The notes under the pieces are model-generated. The model was given only the letters and a program-made list of their open reading frames with translations, had not been told where the DNA came from and made no database searches. Source: Caballeronia sp. SEWSISQ10-4 2 (GTDB taxonomy: Bacteria; Pseudomonadota; Gammaproteobacteria; Burkholderiales; Burkholderiaceae). From it: a stretch of DNA of 64,000 nt. The position numbers and the translations under genes were made by a program. This document shows, in pieces, positions 8,675-16,738 of the stretch; position 1 is the first letter of the stretch, and each line of letters opens with the position of its first letter. The stretch is from the NCBI RefSeq assembly GCF_030464885.1, contig NZ_JALPRJ010000011.1:62001-126000 (forward strand). The letters are read 5' to 3'.

Positions 8675-8686
8675 TTCATATATGAA
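8675..8686. promoter_or_regulatory. Palindrome TTCATATATGAA, candidate IclR operator
   Basis: This perfect 12-bp palindrome lies in the 249-bp divergent region between the IclR gene and the ABC operon, about 110 bp before the first ATPase start. The site and its symmetry are seen directly. Assignment to IclR is inference from position. Confidence 0.4.
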
Positions 8687-8793
8687 AGATCGTTTTATCT
8701 TTAAAATAAATTGAATCGGTGGAAAAGTGGTCCGCGAGATGTGCGAGACACGAAATCCGCAGCGCGGAGTGATTCGCATTGGAGGCAACGCTG

Positions 8794-9858
8794 ATGGCTG
8801 AGGTGGCATTCAAACAGGTGCAGAAGTCGTTCGGCGCCGTACAGGTGTTGAAGCAGATCGACCTGACGGTTGCAGACGGCGAATTCCTCGTGCTCGTAGG
8901 TCCGAGCGGTTGCGGAAAGTCGACATTGCTGCGCGCGCTGGCGGGGCTGGAGGGCGTGACACATGGCCGGATTCTGATCGATGGCCGCGTGGTCAACGAC
9001 TTGCCGCCGAAGGATCGCGACATCGCGATGGTGTTCCAGAACTACGCGCTGTATCCGCATATGAGCGTGCTGGAGAACCTGACGTTCGCACTGAAGCTGC
9101 GCGATCTGAAGCCCGATGAAATCGCGGCGCGCGCGAATCAGGCAGCGACCATTCTTGGGCTTCAGGATTTACTCGGACGCTATCCGCGCCACTTGTCGGG
9201 CGGTCAGCGGCAACGCGTGGCAATGGGCCGCGCGATCGTGCGCGACCCCAAGGTTTTTCTCTTCGACGAACCCCTCTCTAACCTCGACGCAAAGCTCCGC
9301 GTGCAGATGCGGGCAGAGATCAAGGCGCTGCATCAGCGCCTGCGCGCAACCACCGTATATGTCACCCACGATCAGATCGAAGCGATGACGATGGCGGACC
9401 GCATCGTCGTGCTGAATGGCGGCGTGATCGAGCAGATTGGTGCGCCGCTCGAACTCTACGATGACCCCGACAACCTGTTCGTCGCGAGTTTTATCGGCTC
9501 ACCGTCGATGAATCTTTTTAGCGGCCGCTATGAGTTGCAAGGCAGCGGCGCGAGGGTACGTATCGGCGATTTCTCGTTGCGGGTGCCGGTGGTCAACGCT
9601 CGTGACGGCCAGGAAGTAACGGTCGGTGTGCGGCCGGAGCACCTGCTGGTAGCGGAGACGGGCGGCATTCCGTTCATCGTCGATGTAGTCGAACCGACGG
9701 GCGCGTCCACCGAGTTATTTGGCACGGTCGCGGGGCAGCGTTGTTGCGTCATCGCGAACGGCCGTTTGTTGTTGCGCCCGGAGCAGGGCATCCGGCTCGA
9801 TGCCGAGCTGGACAACACCCTCGTCTTCGATACCAAAACCAGCCGCCGGCTGCGCTGA
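8794..9858 (+). CDS. Sugar ABC transporter ATP-binding protein (UgpC/MalK type)
   Basis: This 354-residue ATPase has Walker [10 protein letters not shown] at 36-44, signature LSGGQRQ at 134-140, Walker B VFLFDEP at 154-160 and the H-loop VTHDQ. A C-terminal MalK-type TOBE region (about 235-354) follows. It powers the importer formed with the binding protein at 9929 and the two permeases after it. ATG 8794 is chosen because GGAGG at 8781-8785 is 8 bases upstream; a TTG at 8779 overlaps that site. As first gene of the operon, it is probably controlled from the divergent IclR region. Confidence 0.94.
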   Translation: MAEVAFKQVQKSFGAVQVLKQIDLTVADGEFLVLVGPSGCGKSTLLRALAGLEGVTHGRILIDGRVVNDLPPKDRDIAMVFQNYALYPHMSVLENLTFALKLRDLKPDEIAARANQAATILGLQDLLGRYPRHLSGGQRQRVAMGRAIVRDPKVFLFDEPLSNLDAKLRVQMRAEIKALHQRLRATTVYVTHDQIEAMTMADRIVVLNGGVIEQIGAPLELYDDPDNLFVASFIGSPSMNLFSGRYELQGSGARVRIGDFSLRVPVVNARDGQEVTVGVRPEHLLVAETGGIPFIVDVVEPTGASTELFGTVAGQRCCVIANGRLLLRPEQGIRLDAELDNTLVFDTKTSRRLR

Positions 9859-9928
9859 ATAACCACGCAAAAAACCACACGAAAGCCGTCCCGCTCGACG
9901 TCACGGCTCATAACAAAGGAGATGAATC

Positions 9929-11263
9929 ATGGGTAGGGATTCGATGAAAACCGGACTGAAGATCGCCGTGTCGGTACTGGCTTTAGCGGGTTTGATTGCC
10001 ACCACGGTGGCACGTGCCGACAACGAATACAAGGGCTATACGCTGCGGGTCAAGCTGATCGGCGGCGTGCAATATGAAGCGCTCTACACGCGCATTCCGC
10101 TATGGGAAAAAGAGACCGGCGCGAAGGTGGAGATCGTCTCGCGCAAGAGCCACTTCGAGTTGGATCGCGAGTTGAAGCAGGACATTGCATCTCAGCATAT
10201 CGACTATTGCGTGTCGTCGAATCATACGAATTTTTCGGCTCAATACCCGATCTTCCGCGATCTCAAGGGCCTGTTCCCCGCGAGCTATCTCGCAGCCTTC
10301 GCGCCTGCGTTGCTAAAGCAGTCCGAGGTGAAGGGCCAGCTTGTGCAGATCCCGCGATCGACGGATATAGAAGCGCTCTATTACAACAAGACCGCTTACG
10401 CCGATCCGGCGAATCGCGATGCCTATAAGAAGAAGTTCGGTCAGGACCTCACGCCGCCAAAGAATTTCGCCGAGTTCACACAACAGGCGACGTTCTTCAC
10501 GAAGGCGCCGAACTTCTACGGTACGCAATTCCCCGGCAAGGATGAAGCGCTGACGGGCACGTTCTATTCGTTGCTGGTGGCAAATGGCGGTCAGTTACTC
10601 GATGCCAAGATGCAGCCGACCTTCAATTCGCCGGCCGGCGTAAAGACGCTCGACTGGTTCGTGAATCTCTACAAGGCGGGCGTCGTGCCGAAGGGCGTAC
10701 CGAGTTACGTCTGGGACGATCTCGGCAACAACTTTGCATCGGGCAAGGTCGCGCTCGATCTCGACTGGCCGGGTTTTGCATCGTTCTATAACGATCCGAA
10801 GACCTCGAAGCTCGCTGGCAACGTCGGCGTGGTGCGTGCCCCGCTTGGCGCGGGTAACAAGCGGCCGGGCTGGTCGGGTTCGCATAGCTTCTCGATCACG
10901 AAGGTCTGTGCGCGGCCGGAAGTGGCGGCGAGTTTTATCCAGTTCCTGACGAGCAAGGATTCGCAAATGGTCGAAGCGCGCCTCGGCTCGATTCCTTCGC
11001 GCATCGATGCGCAGCAGGCCATCGTGCAGGAGTTCAAGACGAAGGACGATCACTTCATGGCGGACGCGGTCGCGACCTTCAGTCAGGCCGCCAAGGAAGA
11101 CTCGTTCACGCCGCCGCGCATCGCGCAATGGAACGAGATTTCCAATGCGTTGTGGCCGGAATTGCAGAAGGCGATCATCGGCGATGAAACCTCGCAGCAA
11201 GCCCTGGATAAAGCGGCGAAGAAGGTCGCGGACATCATGCAGGATGCGGCCGATAACCAGTAA
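9929..11263 (+). CDS. ABC transporter sugar-binding protein (family 1)
   Basis: This is a 444-residue periplasmic binding protein. A Sec signal covers about residues 1-30 (MKTGLKIAVSVLALAG..., cleavage near ARA-DN). The rest matches family 1 carbohydrate-binding proteins: an N-terminal lobe, then QIPRSTDIEALYYNK, a segment common in this family, and a C-terminal GAGNKRPGWSGSHSFSI region. AAGGAG lies 7 bases before ATG 9929. It delivers the substrate to the permeases at 11276 and 12222. The downstream enolase-type dehydratase and mutarotase suggest a deoxy sugar such as L-rhamnose or L-fucose, or the matching acid, which is inference. Confidence 0.92.
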   Translation: MGRDSMKTGLKIAVSVLALAGLIATTVARADNEYKGYTLRVKLIGGVQYEALYTRIPLWEKETGAKVEIVSRKSHFELDRELKQDIASQHIDYCVSSNHTNFSAQYPIFRDLKGLFPASYLAAFAPALLKQSEVKGQLVQIPRSTDIEALYYNKTAYADPANRDAYKKKFGQDLTPPKNFAEFTQQATFFTKAPNFYGTQFPGKDEALTGTFYSLLVANGGQLLDAKMQPTFNSPAGVKTLDWFVNLYKAGVVPKGVPSYVWDDLGNNFASGKVALDLDWPGFASFYNDPKTSKLAGNVGVVRAPLGAGNKRPGWSGSHSFSITKVCARPEVAASFIQFLTSKDSQMVEARLGSIPSRIDAQQAIVQEFKTKDDHFMADAVATFSQAAKEDSFTPPRIAQWNEISNALWPELQKAIIGDETSQQALDKAAKKVADIMQDAADNQ

Positions 11264-11275
11264 CCGACGATCAAC

Positions 11276-12217
11276 ATGCAATCCAACACGCCTTATTCGA
11301 TCGGCGGCGAGCCTGTGTTAGCCGTACCGCGCAGGCGGATACCGCTGCCGATCAAGCTGCTCATGCCCGCGTTCCTGGCGGTGGGGATCGTGGTGATCCT
11401 GCCGCTGTTGTTCTCGTTTTATACGAGCTTCACGGCGTATCGCCTTACCGATCCGGATACGCTGTCGCACTGGATCGGCTGGCGCAACTACGAACGCGCA
11501 TTCTCGAACGGCGACTTCTGGGCGGCGTTCGGCCGAACGATCCTGTTCCTCACCATTGCGCTGAATCTCGAACTGCTGCTCGGCCTCGGCGTGGCCCTGC
11601 TGCTTAACCAGGTGACGAAAGGGCAGCGCGCACTGCGCACCGTGATGATGTTCCCGATGATGTTCTCGCCCGTGCTTGTCGGCTTCCAGTTCAAGTTCAT
11701 GCTCAACGACAGCACGGGCATCGTGAATAACCTGATGCAGACGCTGTTCGGCGCAAAGTCGGCGTTTCCCTTTCTCGTCGATGCCAACTCCGCGCTGGCG
11801 TCGTTGATCGCGGCCGAGGTCTGGAATTCCACTCCTATCTTCGCGGTGATCCTGCTCGCCGGTTTGATGGCGTTGCCGAAAGACCCTATCGAAGCATCGA
11901 AGGTGGACGGCTGCACGTCATGGCAGACATTCCGCTATGTGACGCTGCCGTACCTGATGCCGTTCATCTATATCTCCATGACGATCCGTTCGCTCGATGT
12001 GGGCCGTGCCTACGACATCGTGCGCATCATGACAAACGGTGGTCCGGGCGGACGCACGGAGTTGCTCTGGACGATGGTTGGCCGCATCGCCTACGACGAC
12101 TCTCGCATGGGTTACGCGAACGCGATTGCGTACGTCTCGGTGCTGGTGTCCATCCTCTTCACGCTGTATTTCTTCCGCAAGCTGAGCGGCGCGCGCAAAC
12201 ACATGGGGCCTGCCTGA
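11276..12217 (+). CDS. Sugar ABC transporter permease (MalF/UgpA type)
   Basis: This is a 313-residue inner-membrane protein with six predicted membrane segments. The coupling-helix motif of binding-protein-dependent permeases is seen in EASKVDGCTSWQTFRYVTLPYL. It forms the channel with the permease at 12222 and follows the binding-protein gene by 12 bp, indicating one operon. Confidence 0.92.
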   Translation: MQSNTPYSIGGEPVLAVPRRRIPLPIKLLMPAFLAVGIVVILPLLFSFYTSFTAYRLTDPDTLSHWIGWRNYERAFSNGDFWAAFGRTILFLTIALNLELLLGLGVALLLNQVTKGQRALRTVMMFPMMFSPVLVGFQFKFMLNDSTGIVNNLMQTLFGAKSAFPFLVDANSALASLIAAEVWNSTPIFAVILLAGLMALPKDPIEASKVDGCTSWQTFRYVTLPYLMPFIYISMTIRSLDVGRAYDIVRIMTNGGPGGRTELLWTMVGRIAYDDSRMGYANAIAYVSVLVSILFTLYFFRKLSGARKHMGPA

Positions 12218-12221
12218 CATC

Positions 12222-13082
12222 ATGAGCGATATGGCAATCAAGGGCGCGCTCGTGCGCAAGTCGGCCATGTGGTTCGGCGTGTTTATCGTGATGGCGATCA
12301 TCTGCTTGCCGGGGCTATGGGTCGTGCTCAACGCGTTCCGTTCGAACGTCGCGATCCTCTCGAATCAATCGCCGCTGGTCGGCGCGAGTTACACGCTCGA
12401 CAACTTCAAAAGCATGTTCGGCTACGGTCAGATGGCGTCGTTGCCCATCAGTCAGTACTTCGTCAATTCGCTGATCATCTCTTGTGTCAGCACAGTTGCC
12501 GCGCTCGCGGTCGGCGTGCTCGGCGGTTATGCATTCGCGCGTTTTGAGTTCAGGCACAAGCAGGTCATGTTCGTGGCGCTGATGCTCACGCGCGCGATTC
12601 CGGGCATCGCGTTGTCGCTGCCTATCTTCATGCTTTGGGCGTGGACCGGCCTGCTCGATACGCGCATAGGCGTGATCCTCGTTTATCTCGCGATGAATGT
12701 GCCCTTCACCGTATGGCTCATCGATGGCTTCTTTCGCGAGGTGCCTATCGAGTTATCGCAGGCCGCGCAGATTGATGGATGTAACCGCTGGCAGGCGTTC
12801 TGGCGCATCGAGTTGCCGCTTGCGAAGAGCGGGATTGCATCGGCGGGAATCTTTGCGTTTCTCACTAGCTGGAACGAGTTCGCGCTTGCCACGCAATTGT
12901 GCCGAAGCCCCGATACGAAGACGCTGCCCGTCGGACTGATGGACTTCACGGCGCAGTTTTCTGTCGACTGGGCCGGCATGTGCGCGATGGCCGTGATCAT
13001 CATCATTCCGGCGATCGTGCTGACGTTCATCGTGCAAAAACATCTGATCGCGGGCTTGACGCTCGGTGGTGTGAAAGGCTGA
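12222..13082 (+). CDS. Sugar ABC transporter permease (MalG/UgpE type)
   Basis: This is a 286-residue inner-membrane protein with six predicted membrane segments. Its EAA-type loop reads ELSQAAQIDGCNRWQAFWRIELPLA, the MalG-side coupling motif. It starts 4 bp after the previous permease stop and pairs with it. The C-terminal HLIAGLTLGGVKG is the conserved end of MalG-type permeases. Confidence 0.92.
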   Translation: MSDMAIKGALVRKSAMWFGVFIVMAIICLPGLWVVLNAFRSNVAILSNQSPLVGASYTLDNFKSMFGYGQMASLPISQYFVNSLIISCVSTVAALAVGVLGGYAFARFEFRHKQVMFVALMLTRAIPGIALSLPIFMLWAWTGLLDTRIGVILVYLAMNVPFTVWLIDGFFREVPIELSQAAQIDGCNRWQAFWRIELPLAKSGIASAGIFAFLTSWNEFALATQLCRSPDTKTLPVGLMDFTAQFSVDWAGMCAMAVIIIIPAIVLTFIVQKHLIAGLTLGGVKG

Positions 13083-13106
13083 ACACGCTTTAAAGGAAAT
13101 CAAAAA

Positions 13107-14225
13107 ATGACAACGATAGACACCGTCGACATCCGTCAGGTCGACCTTCAACCCAAGGTCAAACGCACGGACGCGATCCAGTCGTTCGTGGTGCAGGAAA
13201 CCGTGCTGGTCACCCTCCATTGCAGCGATGGCAGCGTGGGCACGGGCTATACGTACACCATTGGCACGGGTGGATCGTCCATCGTCGCGTTGCTGCACGA
13301 TCATCTCGCGCCGCGCCTGATCGGGCGAGACCCCGCCGAGTACGAAGCCATCTGGCGCGACCTGTTTTTCCACTCGCACGCGACCGCGGTCGGCGCGATT
13401 ACGAGCCTGGCGCTTGCCGCAATCGATACCGCTTTGTGGGACCGCAACACACGCGTGGCGAACCTGCCGCTGTGGGTTGCAGCAGGCGGATCGAAGCCGC
13501 GCACGCGCACGTATTCGACGGAAGGCGGGTGGTTGCATTTATCGGAGGCGGAGCTTGTCGATCAAACCTTGCAGGCTCGCGATGCCGGCTTTCACGGCGC
13601 GAAGATCAAGGTCGGCCGGCCGCATCTGGCGGAAGACACGAGACGGCTCGCAGCCGTGCGCGACGCCATGGGCGATGACTTCGAGATCATGATCGATGCC
13701 AACCAGGGCTTCACGTTATCCGAAGCCATTCGCCGCGCTCACGCGTTTGAACCGTTGCGCCTGGCGTGGTTGGAAGAGCCGATGCCGGCTGAAAATATCG
13801 CTGCACATCAGCGGCTTTGCGCGTCGAGTTCGGTGCCCATTGCAGTGGGGGAATCGATGTATCACCCGGCGCAATTCGCTGACTATCTGAAAGCGGATGC
13901 ATGCTCGATCGTGCAGGCCGATGTCGCGCGCGTCGGGGGAATCACGCCGTGGCTCAAGGTGGCGCATCTGGCGGAAACGATGAACGTGTCCATCTGCCCG
14001 CACTTCCTGATGGAGTTGCATGTGAGTTTGTGCGCGGCTGTGCCGAACGCGACATGGCTCGAATACATTCCGCAACTCGATGCGCTGACCGGCAAGCTGG
14101 TCCGGATCGAGCAAGGTTATGCCGTCGCGCCGATGGAGCCGGGGATTGGTATCGACTGGGATTGGGACGCTATCCAGGCAACGCAGCGCACGCATGTTTC
14201 CGTCGATGCCCGCGCGGCGGCTTAA
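13107..14225 (+). CDS. Enolase superfamily (mandelate racemase/muconate lactonizing) enzyme
   Basis: This is a 372-residue enzyme with an N-terminal capping domain and a modified TIM barrel. Visible active-site elements are KIK in GAKIKVGRP (KxK base motif), MIDANQ (Asp ligand), WLEEP (Glu ligand), VGES (Glu ligand) and CPHFLMELH (His base). This layout fits the mandelate racemase subgroup, whose members are mostly acid-sugar dehydratases. It likely dehydrates a sugar acid brought in by the upstream importer. The mutarotase that follows points to a rhamnose/fucose-type compound. The exact substrate cannot be read from sequence. Confidence 0.9.
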   Translation: MTTIDTVDIRQVDLQPKVKRTDAIQSFVVQETVLVTLHCSDGSVGTGYTYTIGTGGSSIVALLHDHLAPRLIGRDPAEYEAIWRDLFFHSHATAVGAITSLALAAIDTALWDRNTRVANLPLWVAAGGSKPRTRTYSTEGGWLHLSEAELVDQTLQARDAGFHGAKIKVGRPHLAEDTRRLAAVRDAMGDDFEIMIDANQGFTLSEAIRRAHAFEPLRLAWLEEPMPAENIAAHQRLCASSSVPIAVGESMYHPAQFADYLKADACSIVQADVARVGGITPWLKVAHLAETMNVSICPHFLMELHVSLCAAVPNATWLEYIPQLDALTGKLVRIEQGYAVAPMEPGIGIDWDWDAIQATQRTHVSVDARAAA

Positions 14226-14228
14226 GCC

Positions 14229-14588
14229 ATGAGCACGAACATCATGCGCCATTGCCTCGCACTCGATCTCCGCGATGACCCCGCGGTCATCGCGCAATAC
14301 GATCGATATCACGAAGCGGTCTGGCCTGAAGTGCTGGATGCATTGCGGGCGTCAGGCATCATCGATATGACGATCTGGCGGCGTGAAACGCGGCTGATGA
14401 TGTTGATTGAAACGGAGCCTGACTTCAGCTTCGACAAACTCGTGGCAGGGGCGGATGTTCATCCGCGCGTGACAGAGTGGAACGCGTTGATGGCGAGTTT
14501 TCAACGCCCGCTGCCGAATGCAACTAGCGCTGAATGGCAACCGATGAAGCTTGCATTCAACATGCAAGCGCAGATGAAGCGCGCGTGA
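14229..14588 (+). CDS. L-rhamnose/L-fucose mutarotase family protein
   Basis: This is a 119-residue protein of the RhaM/FucU-like (DUF718) family. Typical segments are YDRYHEAVWPEVLDALRASGI, with the family's His and Trp, and the DVHPRVTEWNALM region near the end. These enzymes interconvert alpha and beta anomers of L-rhamnose or related sugars. It starts 3 bp after the dehydratase stop and is the last gene of this operon. Confidence 0.88.
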   Translation: MSTNIMRHCLALDLRDDPAVIAQYDRYHEAVWPEVLDALRASGIIDMTIWRRETRLMMLIETEPDFSFDKLVAGADVHPRVTEWNALMASFQRPLPNATSAEWQPMKLAFNMQAQMKRA

Positions 14589-14589
14589 A

Positions 14590-14688
14590 TCAGGCGAAAC
14601 GCACGAACACGGAAAACACCCATACCGCGATGCCGACTCCACCGACCAGGCATACGGCTACTGCGCACAAACGCCATAGGGTCTTCAT
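14590..14688 (-). CDS. Candidate 32-residue single-pass membrane peptide
   Basis: This short frame reads M-K-T-L-W-R followed by an almost wholly hydrophobic stretch (VAVCLVGGVGIAVWVF) and a short basic end (VRFA), consistent with one membrane helix. Its stop lies 2 bp beyond the stop of the mutarotase gene on the other strand, the tight packing seen for real genes. Only a weak AGG lies upstream of the start. I know no function. It could be a chance frame in GC-rich sequence. Confidence 0.35.
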   Translation of the reverse strand: MKTLWRLCAVAVCLVGGVGIAVWVFSVFVRFA

Positions 14689-14709
14689 CCGTCGTACCTA
14701 AAAAAAGAA

Positions 14710-14726
14710 GGCCGCATAAAGCGGCC
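14710..14726 (-). terminator. Hairpin followed by T-run on the minus strand
   Basis: The arms GGCCGC and GCGGCC are separated by ATAAA and followed on the minus strand by TTC and seven T. It has the form of an intrinsic terminator for leftward transcription, although no obvious leftward gene ends just before it. It could act as an attenuator for the small frame at 14590-14688. Confidence 0.5.
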
Positions 14727-14864
14727 TGAAGAGGGGTACTACAGGGGGATCAATGAGATCAATGCTAAAACGCGAGACTTAAGACAGCATTAAACCGCAG
14801 TGACCGCGCTCTGATCTTTGTTACCAAATGTATTGCGCATTGAAAAAGCCACGCCAACGAATAA

Positions 14865-14904
14865 TGGACGCAAAAAATTCGTTCTGATAAAGTGAATTCA
14901 GAAT
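14865..14904 (+). promoter_or_regulatory. Promoter with CTGAATTCAG-type operator (class II aldolase gene)
   Basis: A sigma-70-like pair is seen: TGGACG at 14865-14870, a 17-bp spacer, and TAAAGT at 14888-14893. Overlapping it is AAAGTGAATTCAGAAT at 14889-14904, which differs at two positions from the 16-mer found exactly at 19264, 19829 and 30485. Control by the GntR regulator at 26114 is inferred. Confidence 0.65.
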
Positions 14905-14948
14905 TCCTTATCCGCTTGAAACTAAGTGAAGCCGACTTGGAGCTGAAC

Positions 14949-15722
14949 ATGACCGTCCTGGAAACCGCCGAAACGCGTCCGATCGTTTGCACCGATTCCG
15001 AATGGGCTGCGCGTCTTAAACTGGCCGCGACCTATCGTGTGTTCTTCATGCTGGGCTGGCACGAACTGATCTTCAACCACATCACGCTGCGCGTGCCGGG
15101 CACCAACGATCAACTCCTTATCAACCCGTTCGGACTCGCCTACGACGAAGTCACCGCATCGAATCTGGTGAAGATCGACCTGACCGGCAAAGTCCTCAGC
15201 GCCAGTCAGTACCCCGTCAACCCGGCCGGCCTGACCATCCACAGCGCCGTCCACGGCAATGTCCCGGATGCGCATTGCGTCATGCATATCCACACCACGG
15301 CAAGCGTCGCGGTTGCCTGCATGGAGGAGGGGCTGGAAGACAACAACATCTATTCGTCGCAACTGCACGGCATGGTCGCGTATCACACGTTCGAAGGCAC
15401 GACCGTCCACGATGAAGAAAAATCGCGCATGGTGGCGTCGTTGAGTAACAAGCGGCTGATGATCCTGCGCAACCACGGCTTGCTCGCGCATGGCGCCACG
15501 CTCGGCCATGCTTTCGTGCTGATCTGGACTTTGAACCGCGCGTGCGAAATTCAGCTCGCGACCCATTCCATGCGCGGCAAAACGCTGCTTGTCGATCCGA
15601 AAATCAGCGAGCGCTCGACACGCGACGCGCTTCAATACGACCCACGCTTCGGCGGCGGAGATCAGGTTCTGGACGCATTGATTCGCCGCCTGGATCGCGC
15701 CGACACCAGCTACAGGCAGTAA
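14949..15722 (+). CDS. Class II aldolase/adducin family protein
   Basis: This 257-residue protein has the zinc-site motifs of class II aldolases: MHIHTTASVAV with His-x-His, and RNHGLLAHG with the third His. The preceding VNPAGLTIHSAVH is also typical. Family members cleave sugar phosphates or hydroxy-acid aldols, or act as decarboxylases. The true start is ATG 14949, with GGAG 7 bases upstream; an in-frame GTG at 14892 lies inside the operator and is rejected. As first and only gene behind a CTGAATTCAG-type promoter, it belongs to the GntR-linked set. It may act on a side chain removed from an aromatic acid, which is inference. Confidence 0.88.
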   Translation: MTVLETAETRPIVCTDSEWAARLKLAATYRVFFMLGWHELIFNHITLRVPGTNDQLLINPFGLAYDEVTASNLVKIDLTGKVLSASQYPVNPAGLTIHSAVHGNVPDAHCVMHIHTTASVAVACMEEGLEDNNIYSSQLHGMVAYHTFEGTTVHDEEKSRMVASLSNKRLMILRNHGLLAHGATLGHAFVLIWTLNRACEIQLATHSMRGKTLLVDPKISERSTRDALQYDPRFGGGDQVLDALIRRLDRADTSYRQ

Positions 15723-15724
15723 CG

Positions 15725-16651
15725 TCACGGCTGTACCGCGAACATGTCCATCAGGACATCGCGCAGCCACTGAATGCCGGCATCGCTTGCGAAGCGCACA
15801 TGCGTGTGGATTTTCACTTCGATGGCCGGCAGATCGAAGGGCAACGGCAGCAACCGGAACGCGCGCCCACGATTAAAGCGCTCGGCAATGCTGCGCGGAA
15901 ATATCACCGCGAGATCCGTACTCCGAACAATCTCCGGCGCCACCGTGAAATGCGGCAGGCGCAGCACGATATCGCGCTCCATGCCGAGTTCCGCGAGCCA
16001 TTGCTCGATCATCCGATGCCCCGTGGCGTTCGAGCTTGCATAGACGTATCGCAAACCGGCCAGATCTTCCTTCGACGCCTTCTTCACCTTCAGCGGATGT
16101 CCCGCGCGAATCAGGCACACGTGTTCGTCGGAGAACAGCGTGTCGCTGATGCAGCCTTCCTCCAGCCCGGGCACGTAGCCGAGCGCAAGATCGATCTCGC
16201 CCGCGCGCATGGCGGCACCCGCCGACTCGGACGCGAACTGCACGATCTCGAAGCGAATCTTCGGCGCCGTGCTTTCCAATGCGGCGAGCAACGGCGGCAG
16301 GAAGTAGAACTCCGACATATCCGACATCGAGATCTTGAACACGCGTGACGCGGTCGCGGGATCGAAGTGGCCGTGCGCCTGCATGGCAAGACTGATGATG
16401 CTGAACGCTTCATCGAGCGGACCGTGAAGGCGGATTGCGGCCTCGGTCGGCACCATGGTTTGCGGCGTCCGGACGAACAGGGGGTCGTCGAACAAGGTGC
16501 GCAGGCGCCGCAGCGAATGGCTCACGGCGGGTTGCGTCAAACCGAGCCGTTCGCCCGCCGCGGTGAGGCTGCGCAAGTCCCAGATCGCAAGGAATACGCG
16601 CAACAGGTTGAGGTCGGTGAGGCCGCTATTCGTCGGGTTCATGGCATCCAT
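15725..16651 (-). CDS. LysR family regulator (NodD-like), beside iacA-iacG
   Basis: This is a 308-residue protein. Residues 12-70 are a LysR winged helix-turn-helix (LRSLTAAGERLGLTQPAVSHSLRRLRTLFDDPLF), followed by a LysR-substrate domain. The DDPLFVRT phrase and the domain pattern place it in the NodD/NahR/LinR-like group that often senses aromatic compounds. It is divergent from the monooxygenase gene at 16739, with the shared motif at 16661-16676 between them. It closely resembles the LysR at 40244, and both probably read the same promoter motif. Classical iac clusters are usually described with a MarR-type repressor, which I do not see here. Confidence 0.93.
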   Translation of the reverse strand: MDAMNPTNSGLTDLNLLRVFLAIWDLRSLTAAGERLGLTQPAVSHSLRRLRTLFDDPLFVRTPQTMVPTEAAIRLHGPLDEAFSIISLAMQAHGHFDPATASRVFKISMSDMSEFYFLPPLLAALESTAPKIRFEIVQFASESAGAAMRAGEIDLALGYVPGLEEGCISDTLFSDEHVCLIRAGHPLKVKKASKEDLAGLRYVYASSNATGHRMIEQWLAELGMERDIVLRLPHFTVAPEIVRSTDLAVIFPRSIAERFNRGRAFRLLPLPFDLPAIEVKIHTHVRFASDAGIQWLRDVLMDMFAVQP

Positions 16652-16660
16652 TATTGGTGC

Positions 16661-16676
16661 GAATTTGACGCATGTG
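16661..16676 (+). promoter_or_regulatory. Shared LysR-type motif upstream of iacA
   Basis: GAATTTGACGCATGTG matches the motifs at 40191-40206 and 42241-42256 when all three are read in the direction of the catabolic genes. The common core is ATTTGnCnnATGnG. It lies about 62 bp before the iacA start and 9 bp before the divergent LysR start. Recognition by LysR is inferred from position. Confidence 0.6.
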
Positions 16677-16738
16677 TGGGGCGATTCTATCTTGAGGGCA
16701 AGTCATTTCACCGATACAAACCCACGCCGGAGCTCCCG

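Noticed and set aside
14892-14948. Upstream GTG start for the class II aldolase
   Set aside because: The codon lies in the operator and downstream of the -10; ATG 14949 has a proper ribosome-binding site.
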